From the NCBI GenBank assembly GCA_026874595.1, contig CM049321.1:4271479-4335478 (forward strand): 64,000 bases of DNA. The letters run 5' to 3'. The translations under genes and the position numbers were made by a program. Below the pieces are notes generated by a model. The model did no database searches and was not told the origin of the DNA. It saw only the letters and a program-made list of their open reading frames with translations. The DNA comes from Sipunculus nudus (taxonomy: Eukaryota; Annelida; Sipuncula; Golfingiida; Sipunculidae). Below are positions 10,521-22,784 of the stretch, piece after piece (position 1 is the stretch's first letter; each line of letters begins with the position of its first letter).

Positions 10521-11265
10521 AAATACATGGGGCTTGTTAAAATAACGTGTTGCTGTGGTATTTTTCGGTAATTATAGGGTGAATATTGGAATCTGACTCT
10601 AAATGGATTTCGTGACCGGAATGTTGCAGCCTGGGCAATATTGTACAGAGTTTTGATATGTAAGTGAATACTCATCCGCTCTATAAAACGTCCCGTGGTA
10701 CTAATGGATTAATGACAGGACTCCATCTGTACCCACTGGGTAATTCTTAGCAGTTAATGACGTGGGGAAATTTGGAAACATGAAAGTTTCATGATAACGT
10801 ATGATCTGCTATCGACCGGCTTTATCTTCATGCAACAGAGCGTGACCGATACTATTCGCGATGTTCAACTGCATGTTTTACATCTGCCCCGGCGCTGTTA
10901 TCCAATCAAAATCATCTGAGCAGGGCGCAGCAACCAGTACAGCACCACAAACACGAGCATCAGATAATGAGAGAGCCGAGGATGCTTAAATCAGTTGGCA
11001 TTTTCAATGGCTGATAGCCTTATCATAGCCAGGATGTAAGTCATACGTAGAACTTAAATGCAACGGGCACCCATCCTTACGCATCGATACAAACGACGGT
11101 TGGTTTTACCGTTAGGTTGCATATGAGGAATTAACACAGTATAATACACTTGAATGTGTCAACCAAAGTCCCATCTTTATGACAACCGCTACCATTTCCT
11201 GCCCTTCACACAACTTGTCAAACAATCACATGACCGGTTAGGGACGTGACCGTATGCGGTCAGAA
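10521..11265. repeat. Diverged, shortened copy 3 of the ~855-bp segment
   Basis: Aligns with copies 1 and 2 from AAATACATGGGG through the CAATCACATGACC block near the end. The TATA-like box has become GCATTTTC, and the open frame is broken by substitutions and small deletions. It is the most diverged of the three. Confidence 0.88.
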
Positions 11266-11327
11266 ATTCAACAAACATGCAATTTATTTACCAATATGCT
11301 GAGTTAAGAGTAATAGGTTTCGCACAT

Positions 11328-11463
11328 GACACGTGTAATTTTAAAATACAAAGGCCTATCTAACGATTAGTCTGGTTTATTATGATTGACAGCGTGACAC
11401 GTGTATTTTTAAAATACAAAGACGTATCTAACGATTAGTCTGGTTTATTATGATTGACAGCGT
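11328..11463. repeat. 68-bp tandem duplication
   Basis: Two adjacent 68-bp copies (11328-11395 and 11396-11463) share TATCTAACGATTAGTCTGG and TTATGATTGACAGCGTGAC. Only a few substitutions separate them. Each starts with an ACACGTGT E-box-like palindrome and ends with a TTGACAG word. Confidence 0.95.
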
Positions 11464-11735
11464 GACGCGTTGTCAATAATGACGAACATATTTGCATCCT
11501 CATGGAAATTGATATGTCGAATCTTGACATTGGAAGGCTTGCCATGCTAACAGTCAATAGACTAACTAATGTCAGAGAGCCAATGGCGTCGATCTATCCC
11601 CAAAGGTTGGGATGATGCCTCATAGGGATAGGTTGGAGCAACATTTTTTTGGTAAACCTATACGAGTATTAAGATATTAAATATCAAATATGACATTAAT
11701 CATCCTCCCTTTGTTTAGGGGAAATATATCAAGCA

Positions 11736-11748
11736 CCCCCCCCCCCCC
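11736..11748. repeat. Poly-C run
   Basis: Thirteen consecutive C residues. Confidence 0.9.
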
Positions 11749-12309
11749 ATATTGACTCCCCTGTAGAGAGGCAAAATACCACTAGTTATCGGTTATGGTT
11801 GGAGCGCAGGCCTTGACGCCGTAAGGTTTTGTGTTCGCTTTCCCATAGACCTTTGTCTGTGGTAAGACCCCTAGCCAATCATTTCTCTCATATTTAAGAG
11901 GAAAAGGCAAAGGCTTTCGTGAATAAATGTTTCACTTGCTACGTCCCAAATGGAGTATTTGTGTTAAAGACATTAAAATTAAGATAAAGTGTTGTTATTG
12001 TTGTTTGATACATAAACCAATCACCAAACTCTAGCGGATCAAACACAACTGATTTCTGTATTCTGTATTACCCCGCATTCTCCTTCGCTATAGTCCTAGA
12101 ATAATAACCATCGATCTCTAGTGTTATGGTAAATGAGCAACGTGTATAACAGTGCTGGTACATCACCAATAGTACATTGACCTGGCGGCCTTATTATTGC
12201 TTACAATATAAAACGTGTGCCCACATCGGCCATCCCGGCCATTGAACGCGAATCAATCTATTCACTGCCCGGGATCTGAGGCCCGCGGCACGTTTGTACC
12301 CCTTACACC

Positions 12310-12317
12310 TATAAATA
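12310..12317 (+). promoter_or_regulatory. TATA-box candidate
   Basis: TATAAATA stands downstream of a GC-rich block (12225-12300) and upstream of CCAGTTAGTTG. A short frame (ATG 12346, 62 codons, Ser/Pro-rich) follows, but it is low-complexity CT-rich sequence. Weak promoter candidate. Confidence 0.25.
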
Positions 12318-12334
12318 TCCAGTTAGTTGTGTAT

Positions 12335-12613
12335 ACAAGGCACAGATGCTCAGTAACAGCTCATTGATGTCTGCCAGCACTTGTCATTCCTTCCCCAGCC
12401 AATCCTCCAACCCCTCCCCGTATCGCACACAGTCAGTTCAAGAGCCCCTTCTTTCTCGTATAGTCAAACCCTCCAGTCCCTTCTCCACTAAAGTCAGTCG
12501 TTTAGCCCTTTCCCTCCAGTACATCACGACCTGACGCCCTATCACTTTTGTACGACTAATCATCCAGCCCCTCTCTCCTGCATTGTCAGCCTCCGAGTGC
12601 TCTCCCTCCATCG

Positions 12614-12661
<48 letters not shown>

Positions 12662-12840
12662 CGATCTCTTTCTCTCTCTCTCTCTCACTCGATCCCGAAC
12701 AGTAAGTCTTCCAGCCCCTGTCTCGAATTGGGCCCATCCCTCAACCACTTCTTCCGCCCCTCTCTCCAGTTCGGACAAACCCCAGCTACTCAACAAGTTC
12801 TCTTTCCTGCTTGGTCCTCTACCTCAAGCCTATACCCCGA
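12335..12840. repeat. CT-rich low-complexity region with (TC)n
   Basis: The plus strand is strongly pyrimidine-rich, with a pure TC tract at 12616-12658, a second at 12668-12688, and imperfect repeats of CAGTC/CCCTCCAG around them. It could adopt triplex structure. Ser/Leu- or Arg/Glu-repeat frames across it are artefacts of the tract. Confidence 0.9.
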
Positions 12841-12959
12841 GTCAACCCCCTCTCTGTGTGGTTTATCAGCGGTTCTTAATTTGTAGTTTATTGAAAGTTG
12901 TAGCTGCCAATATTTTAAAGTATAAAACAATTCATGTGTAACTGATACCAGTTATCCGG

Positions 12960-14280
12960 GCTTTTTTAATTTATATAAAAATCCAACTTTTTATGTAGTC
13001 AAACAGAAGTTTTCATATTAAGCACATGAAACCCATCAGCCCGCTTTACCCGCCAAATTTTTAGAAGCCAAGCAGGATATCTCACCAATATAAATAAACA
13101 GTGAAATCCGAAAATAGATTATTTGTGTAAAAATTAGTTAAAAAATCTATTTAAAAACAAGTTAAGTCAATTTTCCATGCGATCTATATATACATAAATA
13201 TTGTAATGGAATCAACGCTAGAGCATTATTAAGTAACATTTCTTAGGATTTCACTGGAAAATCTACTCCAAAAATATGAGCGAATAAAAAAAATACAATT
13301 TAGTATGTTTACTAACATATATACATTGTATAACAGTGGACACACCACACACTGACTTTTTTAATTAGAAACATGTGGCTCTGGTTCTGGACTAAGAGCG
13401 TGCTTGTAACCTCCAATTTCTGTTACAATTAATGTTTGCAATACTCATGCGAAGTGAAGTACTTCTAGCGATAGCGCTGTTTGTCATTTCGAGGTCTATT
13501 TAAATGCCTCGACTTTGTTCAATGCCACCCACCCATCTAACACGTGTTATAGAAAGACAACATTATATATGTTTTCCCGAAAGAATAACGCCCATATATA
13601 CCCGGAATGATGATGTAATATAAATGGTAAGTTAATGTAACGAGATGGAGTGATATTTAACCGACCGGCTCTTTTGCCGTTTATTGGCCATTGACAGCTT
13701 TACGGCAGGAGAGTTCAGTGGAGGCGCCCGTTATCAGGATAAAAAGCTCCACATCAGAGAGAATAATATGATTACAGGAAAGCCGGGAAGTGAAAGGTTC
13801 CCCTGGAGTCTATTCAAAAACTCATCTCTTTAATGCATTTCTAACGACGAGGAGACGGTGGCCTTGTAATCTGGTATAATAGACATCTCGCAACCTCTGT
13901 GGTAAATGTATTAAAATCCTCACCATTACCATGCGTGAAATTACTATAGCAAGAAAATGAGGATACAAGAAGAATTTAGCGCAGCAAGAGGACGCATATA
14001 AAGCTGTATCCATCTTTTTTAAATGTAATTTATATGCCAGCCTGTAACAGATATAGGAAATTCCTCTTAACATCATTTTCCGAAATTTCCATTTTTCAAA
14101 ATGCTTGTAGCAAAGTCTTTCAAGATCTGAGAAAAATGGTTGGCTACAAAGAAATTACGATAAAAATCAATAATTGTTTCAAAGAAGAATGTGCAGAATA
14201 TACTTAATTGATATCATGTTTAAATTGCCTTAAAATACCTCGATTCTAATTTTAAAATAATAATTAACCTTTTCCGTCTC
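12960..14280. other. Gene-free stretch with a GC-richer island near 13660-13790
   Basis: Mostly AT-rich single-copy DNA. A patch at 13660-13790 is GC-richer and holds TTTATTGG and TTGACAG words, typical of homeodomain (Hox/TALE) sites, so it could be a regulatory element. No gene is evident. Confidence 0.3.
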
Positions 14281-14299
14281 ACCTAATCTTTTTAAGAAA

Positions 14300-14536
14300 G
14301 TGCCAATTCATTACATCAATTCCAGTAGGGACCATCAATATTGTAATACGACATATATCCTCATCGATCGATATATGAAAATTTCGCACAAGCCCTTAAA
14401 ATTAAAGAAACGACGTCGATATGACTCCTTAACATATGCATTGACCCCAGGCGACATTTTCCGTGATTACGTCACACATGACTGCAAATCAGGCGACTTT
14501 TACAAATGTGACGTCAAACATGTTTGGGATTCATAA
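14300..14536 (+). other. Short frame overlapping CRE-like sites
   Basis: A 78-codon frame starts at a GTG, with a basic KLKKRRR stretch in the middle. No family is recognised. Its 3' half contains TTACGTCA (14467-14474) and a perfect CRE palindrome TGACGTCA (14509-14516). The CRE pair is at least as good an explanation for conservation here as coding. Confidence 0.25.
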
Positions 14537-14935
14537 ATGAAATCAGTTTTTAGATAAGGATGTTGTTTTACCGTCAGTAGTGTAGCAGGATGGAGTAAAA
14601 CGTGAGAAGAAAATGTGCAAAAATGATTTTTTTTTTCATAATTCGAGCGAACTTTTTTTTTCTTGACCATAAATGTTCATGTATTTATCGTTTGTGGTCC
14701 ACGGTATTCCAGCGCCCGCGCTCTCTGTGAATGTTCCCCAAAGAATCTGTGTTTGGAGCACGGTCCATCGGCTCGCAATTCTCGGCCTTGAATCATGAAA
14801 GTCAAACGCCTCACATAACTCAAGTCTCATAGTTGATGCATACAGAACTAGGAAGATTATTTGGACAGGTTATAATTTAAAGAAATTTTAAACCTGCACG
14901 GACTTTAAATCAAGGGTTTCCAGTCAAATGAGTCA

Positions 14936-14937
<2 letters not shown>

Positions 14938-15000
<63 letters not shown>

Positions 15001-15007
15001 ATATATG
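14938..15007. repeat. (AT)n microsatellite
   Basis: About 34 AT dinucleotides with one TTT interruption. Confidence 0.95.
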
Positions 15008-15575
15008 TCCAAAGTGTTAAGAAGTCTAAGGCCAAGGGATAACTCTCAGCAGAGATAAGCACCTTTTTTAAGGTTTAACCCTTACTTGTTGATCCCACGT
15101 TTCTATAAATAACTTGTTCGTAAAATAAGAATACTATTGATCAATTATGAATAAAAAATTGACAGGTTGTTGATAATTAATACAGAAGTTCAAAGTAGTT
15201 CGCTTTGCGTCCGAACTGTAGTTCGCTTTACAAAAGTCTAAATCGGTTTACTCAACACATCGTTAGTTTGCTGTCCGCACTAGGTTTGTAATGCAATTCA
15301 GGCCTGGATGGAGCACACCCTCTTTCAACCCATGCTGGGGCACCATCAAGGGTAGCGATCAAGGCTGTTCATTGAAAAAAAGGCTCATTCGGACTAGAAG
15401 CGGGTTGCCTGTACGCACTAGACACCGGTTTACTGTAAACCGGGCTAAAGTAAACCGGATTGCTGTAGACCTCTGAAGTGGACTACAGTACACGAAACTG
15501 ATGCGGATAAGTGGCCATGTGCGGATAGTGTAAACCGATTCACGATCCGGAATATGTGCCGATTGGGATACGGCC

Positions 15576-15612
15576 TAAGCCGCGGTGCATTGTTGGGGTC
15601 AGATTGTGACGC
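15576..15612 (+). repeat. Fragment of dispersed family D2 (terminal part)
   Basis: AGCCGCGGTGCATTGT followed by GGGGTCAGATTGTGACGCC matches 17862-17895 almost exactly and 42362-42402 with changes. It lies in a GC-rich 370-bp patch (15290-15670) that repeats the words GTTCGCTTT and AAACCGG. Confidence 0.6.
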
Positions 15613-16759
15613 CAGGTACCCTAAACAGTAAGATCGTACCCTTGAAAGTCCGAGTCTGCGCAAGTGTGGTAAGCGGCCTTATATACATGTATGCTGAAAA
15701 CAAGCGTTGGTTTACTGGTAGACAATACTTTCAGGTGTATAAAGATAATTATTTATAAATATTACAACTGACAGTGGTATATATAAATAAAGATCATCCG
15801 TGCAGGAAAAGAGATTTGGAGGTTTTTCCGCCATGTCTGAGTTGCTTCCAAATTGACTTTGGTTGGTCCTGCCGGGATATTACACCTGCCTAGTCCGTTA
15901 TTCCAGACTGAAACAATGTAAATAAATCATCTCAGTCTGACAACCAAACACCTGCGTGGAATCCCCGTCTTATGACAGGAATCGGGTCAAGGACGCAAAT
16001 CGTGACAAGAGTTTAGTCTCCCTAAATTCAGGCAAACTGTTCTAAGACACCTGTCCAAGTGAACTTGGCATTTCAGTTAATTAAAACTCCACGCTGGCCA
16101 TGTGGGCGATATGTGTCGTGGATCCGAAACGATTCTCACGAGGACTTTCTTGTCTTCTCTTATTGCCAGGATACAACAGGTATAACTGTGTTTCTTCCTG
16201 ATTTAACTGTTAAAGGCATTGGAATACAGAAAATTAGTTATAAAGTAAAGTTTGATTTAACTTTTTTTTCAAGCATTTTAATCCATTCAAATACAGTATC
16301 TTCTGCTTTTGTTAAAGTCACGTGACCATCTCAAACGGTATGTTAGCACAAGTATTAATTTATTTTTTATGTACTACATGCCTATAATACGTATATAGAA
16401 TTAAAAAAAAAATTGTCTTTTTATCTTCCCTTGTGGTAATGCATACGTCCAATTAACGCTGGCCGAAATATAAACTCCGTGGCTTGACCCCTTTTCGGGG
16501 TCCGATTCCGCGCTGAAGGTGCCCATTCCTTCATCAGGCTTTAAAGGTATATATGTGATACAGTGTGCTCTCCTCGAAATATAAAAGTGTATATCACGAT
16601 TTCGTTCAAAACCAGTCCCTTATGTTTTACACGCAGAAAAAAAAAACTTGCAACGGGGGCGATCAGTGGGCAAAATTTAAACATAAACATAGCGTTCTGC
16701 ACTAATGTCATGAATCAAGATAACGACAGAACTTCTGTTAATCTCTACTTCATGACAGG

Positions 16760-17070
16760 TATGTTTACCTTTATTATAAAGATTGTTTTATCAAGATATG
16801 GTATTATGAAGATAGAATTGGCACGATATGCTATAATAAACATGTTATTACCAATTTATGATATTTTCTAGATACAGTAAATTATCGAGATTTGGTAGTG
16901 TAACGAAATGCCTTGGAGATGCCTGTGTCTAAATGTGCTTTTATCAAGATATGCTTTCGCCCGGATATGCTATTATCATGATATGCTATAATTAAGATAT
17001 TTATCACTTTCATAACAAGTTTGTTTTCAGATATGATATTATCTTCATACAGATATGCTATTACTTTAAA
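16760..17070. repeat. Degenerate GATATGCTATTAT repeat
   Basis: Words such as AAGATATG(G/C)TATTAT recur at irregular 20-40-bp spacing, consistent with an old, decayed minisatellite. Short frames through it are not genes. Confidence 0.6.
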
Positions 17071-17344
17071 TGCAAGATATATTTCATGCATGCGTAATAT
17101 CGTACCTATGGCCACGCTGTCTGATTATAGTAAACAAACAACACGCATGGATTAAATCTATCAATAAAAAAATATCCAAAGCAATATATGGAATAAGTTA
17201 AACTGTAACCAGCAGATGATACACATTGTGGCAAGTAAATAAATAAGCACCTCTGAGTACTTGCGTTTCTGTATGAAAAAAATGATAAAGGGATTCCTGA
17301 CACTTATATAATAAGCAACATAGTAATCAATTCTTCAAACCAGG

Positions 17345-17945
17345 CAATGTCCAGGCTACTTTATTTTGTCTCCATTGACTGGTCTGGGCTGCCGCCCTAG
17401 GCTTAGAGGCTTCCTGTACCAGCCAGATCAGCTGCTGACAGAAGCATTGCTGGAGGTGTTAATAAGAGGAGTACATTAGGGTTCTTGACACTGTGAGGTT
17501 GAAGGTTCCGCCCAGGGCATGTCGACTTTGACCACATTCAATAACAATCGGGTAATTTTCAATTCACGGCATACAGGCTTACTCCTTCCCGCCAGAAGTC
17601 GTTTCTTCTCAAAACTTACCTCTTCCTGTCAGGCACTCTCCAACGGCCGGACTATTTATCTAAGCTGCAAATTTGAAAATCAAACTTTGTTACATATCAA
17701 GGAATCGCCTCCGGTTTACACTTCAAATGTGCAGGCTTGCAAAATATTTCGTACTCGTGGAGACCGTGCCTTCTTCATGTAATATGCCTTGAAACACGTT
17801 CTTGAATGGACAACATTGTCCTTTTCACCATATTTATACCAACGCCATCATTGTATATAGAAGCCGCGGTGCATTGTGGGGGTCAGATTGTGACATTCAC
17901 AAACCTCAACTGCAAAGCCGTTCTCTTGGGTGTCCGATTCAGCGA
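17345..17945 (+). mobile_element. Dispersed family D2, long copy
   Basis: Blocks of this segment recur at 42040-42440 in the same order: CGCCAGAAGTCGTTTCT, CTCTTCCTGTCAGGCA, ACATATCAAGGAA, GCCTTGAAACA and AGCCGCGGTGCATTGTG. A shorter set recurs at 26060-26195, and the last block alone at 15576-15612 and, on the other strand, at 49142-49182. The family is non-coding, at least 500 bp, and has a constant end around AGCCGC(G/T)GTGC(A/G)TTGTG. I cannot match it to a named transposon; a non-autonomous DNA element or a retroposon tail are both possible. Confidence 0.65.
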
Positions 17946-17975
17946 GGTGCGTCAGGCTAAAGGCCGGCATACACG

Positions 17976-18031
17976 TTGCGACCCGACTCAACTGAACAGG
18001 ACGAAAACTGTTTAGTTGAGTTGTGTCGCAA
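17976..18031. repeat. Foldback (inverted repeat)
   Basis: An 18-base arm TTGCGACCCGACTCAACT (17976-17993) pairs with 18014-18031 at 16 of 18 positions across a 20-nt loop. It follows GGCCGGCATACACG. It may be a small foldback element inserted at the end of the D2 copy. Confidence 0.75.
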
Positions 18032-18886
18032 CTTGTAAGCATTAAAACGACGCGACTCATCCAGAGTCGGCACCAGTCGGCGCCAGTTTTTGGTTTCTGA
18101 CGGTGATAGTACGGCTTCACGGATCTGTGTAATAGCTCTTGGAGAATTGTATTCTTGTGTCAACGAATTTGTAAAGATTGACTTCGAACTTTGGATGATA
18201 ATCGGCAGTTTCTTAGATAGAATTTGTTTTTCTTGTAATTGAGGCAAAATTTGTTTTAATCATGAAATATCATTCTGGGACATTAACTTATCTGATGATT
18301 TTTTGTAAACCACAAAACGATACATGAAGTTTCAGAAAAATCAAATAAAACTTTTTTTAGCTCCCGGCCAAATGTTACGATAGTTTATTGGCTATTTCGT
18401 TCATGAGGGTTTCAAATTTGCATGATACGCAAAAGGAAAATTATTGCGAAAATGAAACCTTCGTAAACAAGATGCCTCATTAACTCATGTGAACGCTTAT
18501 ATATTACCTCATTGCTGGTTATCAATGACTGAACTATAAATAACAGATAGCTCATATCATCTGCCTATACGAACAACCGTTCGCGTGGTTCCTCGTCATA
18601 TTGTACAGATTTAGCGCACACATTAAGTAATGGATACACTCTATGTAGGTACTACATGTTTAGATCGCGAAAATGGATTCCTCGCGAAAAAATTAAAAAT
18701 GAAAATGGCAAAAAAAAAAAAAATTAGCCCCGCATAATTCAAGACATTAGGTAGCAGATTTTTTATATGCGTTAAAGATTGAACATGGTAATAATGCTGA
18801 AAATTGAGCTGTAAGTGTGTGTGCTACAAGGTATTACTGAAATGTTTATCATATTATAAAAAAAAAATAAGAACAAAATCTCCTTG

Positions 18887-18900
18887 GTTGTCATGGTGAC
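18887..18900. promoter_or_regulatory. X-box-like (RFX) motif
   Basis: GTTGTCATGGTGAC is close to the RFX consensus GTNRCC-(0-3)-RGYAAC, and with its flanks forms the dyad TTGGT...ACCAA. Single site; function inferred. Confidence 0.3.
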
Positions 18901-19184
18901 CAATTGTACTGGTTTCACATTGAGAAAAAGAACATGAATTTGCCAATTAATTTTGTTTAATTAATTTTCTCCTCAGTACATTACTCTTACCCAATCAGAA
19001 TGCGGCGCGAGTTCTTCATAATCACAGGGATTAGGAGATGTTTAATCAGTAGCCAGACCAACAGAGTGATTATAAAATCGATTTTTACAATAATAAGATA
19101 TAATTATAACAGAAATATGACATCGTATTACAGTTTGAATGACCCCACCTTTACTGAATAAAATTAACAATGAAATGGTCATTT

Positions 19185-19615
19185 CCGTGGACCAGGGCGA
19201 CTGAACGCGTCAGAGAACTTGACCATCACGCCTGTCAGAGCGCGCTGTAATGCCACATTTCAAGCTCGTTAGCCATGTGTCGCTTTCCCTCTAAATGGCG
19301 CGGCCTTACAAAGATCGATATCTATGATAAACAGGAGCGCCAGCGGTGGGTGCTGCTACTTCTGGCTGTGGTGCTTTGCCAGTACTGCCATAACGGCAAG
19401 TGAAGGCTGGGTCGACAGACAACTCTCTCTCTCGCCCTCGAGCTGGCGGTCTCTATAAACTAAACAGATCTGACGGTGAACTGGCCATTTTCGTTGTACT
19501 GGAGTGTTGTTATTCCTTATACCTGGATATTTAGCCGGGACCATGCTTTTACTGAGTTCTTCGCGGTGACAGTGCTGTTCAGTCGATTGTTTCTACGTTA
19601 TTGCTGCCTGAACAG
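19185..19615 (+). promoter_or_regulatory. Promoter plus candidate non-coding first exon ending in a strong donor
   Basis: A GC- and CpG-rich block (19190-19560) stands out from AT-rich flanks. It contains TATAAA at 19454-19459, and transcription from it would begin near 19485. From there to 19615 no long frame exists: an ATG at 19542 gives only eight codons (MLLLSSSR). The block ends with CAG followed by GTAAGA at 19616, a near-consensus donor. TATA box, GC-rich body and donor fit a 5' untranslated first exon of about 130 bp spliced to an exon outside what I can see. No downstream acceptor was identified with confidence. Confidence 0.4.
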
Positions 19616-20183
19616 GTAAGATAATACTCTGCTTATTTTAACGCTAAACGCTGTCCATAAATAAAACAAAAAAAGACGTCTTACTGTTTGAACAGCTGAA
19701 ATACATACAGAGGAACGCTTGTGCACCACAAGTGCCTGGTAAATATAGAACAATTATTTATTGTTCTCTGTGTGTTTGCCATTTCGTCATAGGCGTCCTT
19801 GTTTATTATTCGCGTGCTTGTTTGATAAAAGGAAAAAACAGAACAAGATACATTAGGCAGACTGCAAGTTTTTTCTTGTTCACACCGTCAGGCACTGCAG
19901 TTATAGTGTACGGTTGATCGAAGTCTTTACGTGTCAATTCACCAATCCATTAACTTATCATACTAGGCGGGGTGGTAACAGTGCAGGCCGGAACCTGCGA
20001 GTGCAGCAAGGCTACTAATGTGGACTTTTTTTGTTGCCGGTTTGTGTCCATTCTCCGACCTTGGTCTTTCTTTCTTGAGTCTTGGTGTACGGAGTTTGGG
20101 TAATTCCGTTTGTTTCTAAAACAGTTGATTAATTGATAACTATAAATCGCACGAATAATATATCACACTGTAAGAACTACCTG

Positions 20184-20272
20184 ATTATAATAATTATTAT
20201 TATCATAACTATTATTATTATTATTAATATTATTATTATTATTATAATTATTATTATTATTATTATTTGTTT
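20184..20272. repeat. (ATT)n microsatellite
   Basis: Imperfect ATT/AAT array with occasional interruptions. Confidence 0.9.
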
Positions 20273-20684
20273 ATTCATTATTTAATAAGCACGAAATGCC
20301 TTAAAACGTTCAAACTTTATATGGCCGCTAGGCTATGAACCTCCCAGAACCTACGGGAAAATGCATCTGAAATAAAAAAAAAATCTATGAAAAAAATGAT
20401 ATCTGTTAAAAATGATGTCTGTGAAATCAAATAATAAGACATGATGAGTTAAGAATAGTAAATTAACCAATTCCGTCAGTGATCAAGGTGTAAAGCAAAT
20501 ATTATGATGAACGTTACTGTACACATTGCCTATGTGTGTACCCCGACACGTGGACGAACAACATTCACCATTAACTCGGTCCGTCAATACATTTCGCCAG
20601 CGGTCTGTATTTTGTTGATATTGATCAGCTACTGGTGTAGTGTTACCGTATATTAATCAGGATACATAGAAAACATGTACAGCG

Positions 20685-21240
20685 TCTTTAGCTACAGGGG
20701 GTGATCAACAGAGGGGATACCTGTGTACATATAAAACACGTGTCACGCCCGTAGTTACAGGTGGTGACCAACGTGGAAGATACTTGTGTACATATAAAAC
20801 CTTGTCAGGCTTGTAGCTACCTGTATACGTATAAAACGCGTTGTGCCTGTAGATACAGGGGCTGACCAACGCAAGAGATACCTGTGTACATTTAAAACAT
20901 GTGTCACGCATATATTTATAGGGGGTGACCATCCGGGAGATACATGTATACATATAAAACATGTGTCACGCCTGTAGCTTCAGGGGGTGACCAACGCAAG
21001 AGATATCTGTGTACATATAAAACATAGACTGAATCTACAGGGGTTAACCAACAGATGATATAATTGTGTACGTATAAAACATGTGTCACTCGTTTATCTA
21101 CATGGGGTGACCAATCAGGAGTTACATGTGTACGTATAAAACACGTGTCACGCTTGTATCTACCTGTGTACATTTAAACGCTTATCACGCCCGTAGCTAC
21201 ACGTGATGACCAACAGAGGAAATACCTAGGTGCATATGAA
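20685..21240. repeat. Minisatellite, ~60-65-bp unit
   Basis: Eight to nine diverged units are present, each with TGTGTACATATAAAAC, then a GTGTCACGC block, then GTAGCTACAGGGGGTGACCA. Unit length varies, and some units lack the middle part. Overlapping minus-strand frames of 85 codons that repeat a TYR-VAL-HIS motif are translations of this array and not genes. Every unit carries a TATAAAA word. Confidence 0.9.
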
Positions 21241-21357
21241 ATACTCGGGCCAAGGGTACGCCAACAAATTTCGTATTGCAATATTTTGCGATATAAGTGG
21301 TAGTGTATTGCGAGACGTATTTTCATTTAATTTAATTAATACGAAATTATTGTGTAT

Positions 21358-21358
21358 C

Positions 21359-21393
<35 letters not shown>

Positions 21394-21412
21394 TATATAT
21401 ATATATATAAAC
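21358..21412. repeat. (AT)n microsatellite
   Basis: Two AT tracts separated by a TAAT interruption. Confidence 0.95.
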
Positions 21413-21414
21413 CA

Positions 21415-22780
21415 TTATTATTAGTAGTAGTATTAATGATTCTTTGTCTCTTTTAATATTATGAGACAATCAAAGTTCATGCACTTATTACAAACACGAC
21501 ACATGCAATATTACTTACCAATGTACCATTGAAGGTATTTAATTGTTGTTGTCAGTACTCAAGAAAAAATTTAAAAGCCTAAATTTTGAACGATCAGTTG
21601 CATTCTTTTATGTTCATTCCGCAAAAAAATTCGCCTAAATTTGAGATTTCCTGTATGTGCGTACTGATAAACGTGCAGTGTTCGACATGACTGGGGTTAC
21701 GCTTCAAAGCATTGCTCCTATTAGCGCTATTTCGGCCCTCTGACATTAGAAAATCTACTACCAGCGTACCAGCGTTAAAGTGGCCTACTTGTATAGGCTG
21801 TCACTCGACATAAACCAGACAAATAATTACTTTTTTAATATACTTTCTAACAAAACCTACAATGTGCTAGAGAAGTTTTAACTTAGCATTTATTTGTAAA
21901 TCCCTTACAACGAAATTCGATTGTAGAGTAGGTTGCCATCTTGATTTATGATACCGGAGAAAAACGCTATGTTTATGCTTCACGCTACTGTTTCCGCCCC
22001 GTGCAAGGTTATTTCTGCTGTGAACAGGCGAAAAAAAAATAGTTTCAACATGAAGCCTTGGCAGATGGTATTATATTTCCAGAAGAGTACATATGTGTAT
22101 ATGCTTAGTAAATAAAAAAGGGGTACCTTGAAAAGCCATGTCCATGCGGACTGGTAAAGTGCCCAATGTAATTCCTCACTATAAATGATACGGTTCATGA
22201 TGTATTGAACAAGATCTTACTAGGAGTAAGATACTTGAAACCTGTGTGAGTATGTATATTATTTTGTAATTATTGTGGTGAAGTTTAATATTATCGACTT
22301 GCCAGGCAGGCGAGTACCAAACAAATACAAATTCTCAAACGTGATATTTCTTGCATACGGCAGTATATTATGATAATTTTGATAGCTTGAAATTGAAAGA
22401 AATATATAAATGTTTTGATTAAAGTATCATCCGAGTTCATTGGTGGTCGGAGTTGATGTATGCAGAGTTAACTGGCGTTGTTTCCTACATGTGATATATG
22501 ATGCTGCGATAATCCCCTAGTAAAATAGTGTCAAATGTCTCAGGATTTTTGGATAACATGGGAAATAACCCCCTCAGGTGACATTCTACGTCGTTCCCGT
22601 CAGCTAAAGGGCAAACACAGAGGGGCGTCGTGAGAATGGTGAAGTATCACCATCGTCAGTTAAAATATAGATATACCTAGATAATATACACGTTACTCAC
22701 ACTTTTTCGACCATATAGTTAACCTCGTAAATTTGCGTGTAAGTAATATGCATATATGATGTAGGTGATGAGTTCATCCC
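21415..22780. other. Gene-free stretch
   Basis: AT-rich DNA. Short frames here show no domain, signal peptide or splice-site support. Confidence 0.5.
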
Positions 22781-22784
22781 CGTT

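Noticed and set aside
12560-12941. Ser/Leu-rich and Arg/Glu-rich proteins
   Set aside because: Both are translations of the (TC)n tract and its flanks on opposite strands.
17617-17625. Minus-strand donor in D2 (GAG/GTAAGT) as a real splice site
   Set aside because: It lies inside a dispersed repeat and no coding frame or acceptor is associated with it.
20705-21173. Two overlapping 85-codon minus-strand proteins
   Set aside because: They repeat the minisatellite unit and change frame from unit to unit.
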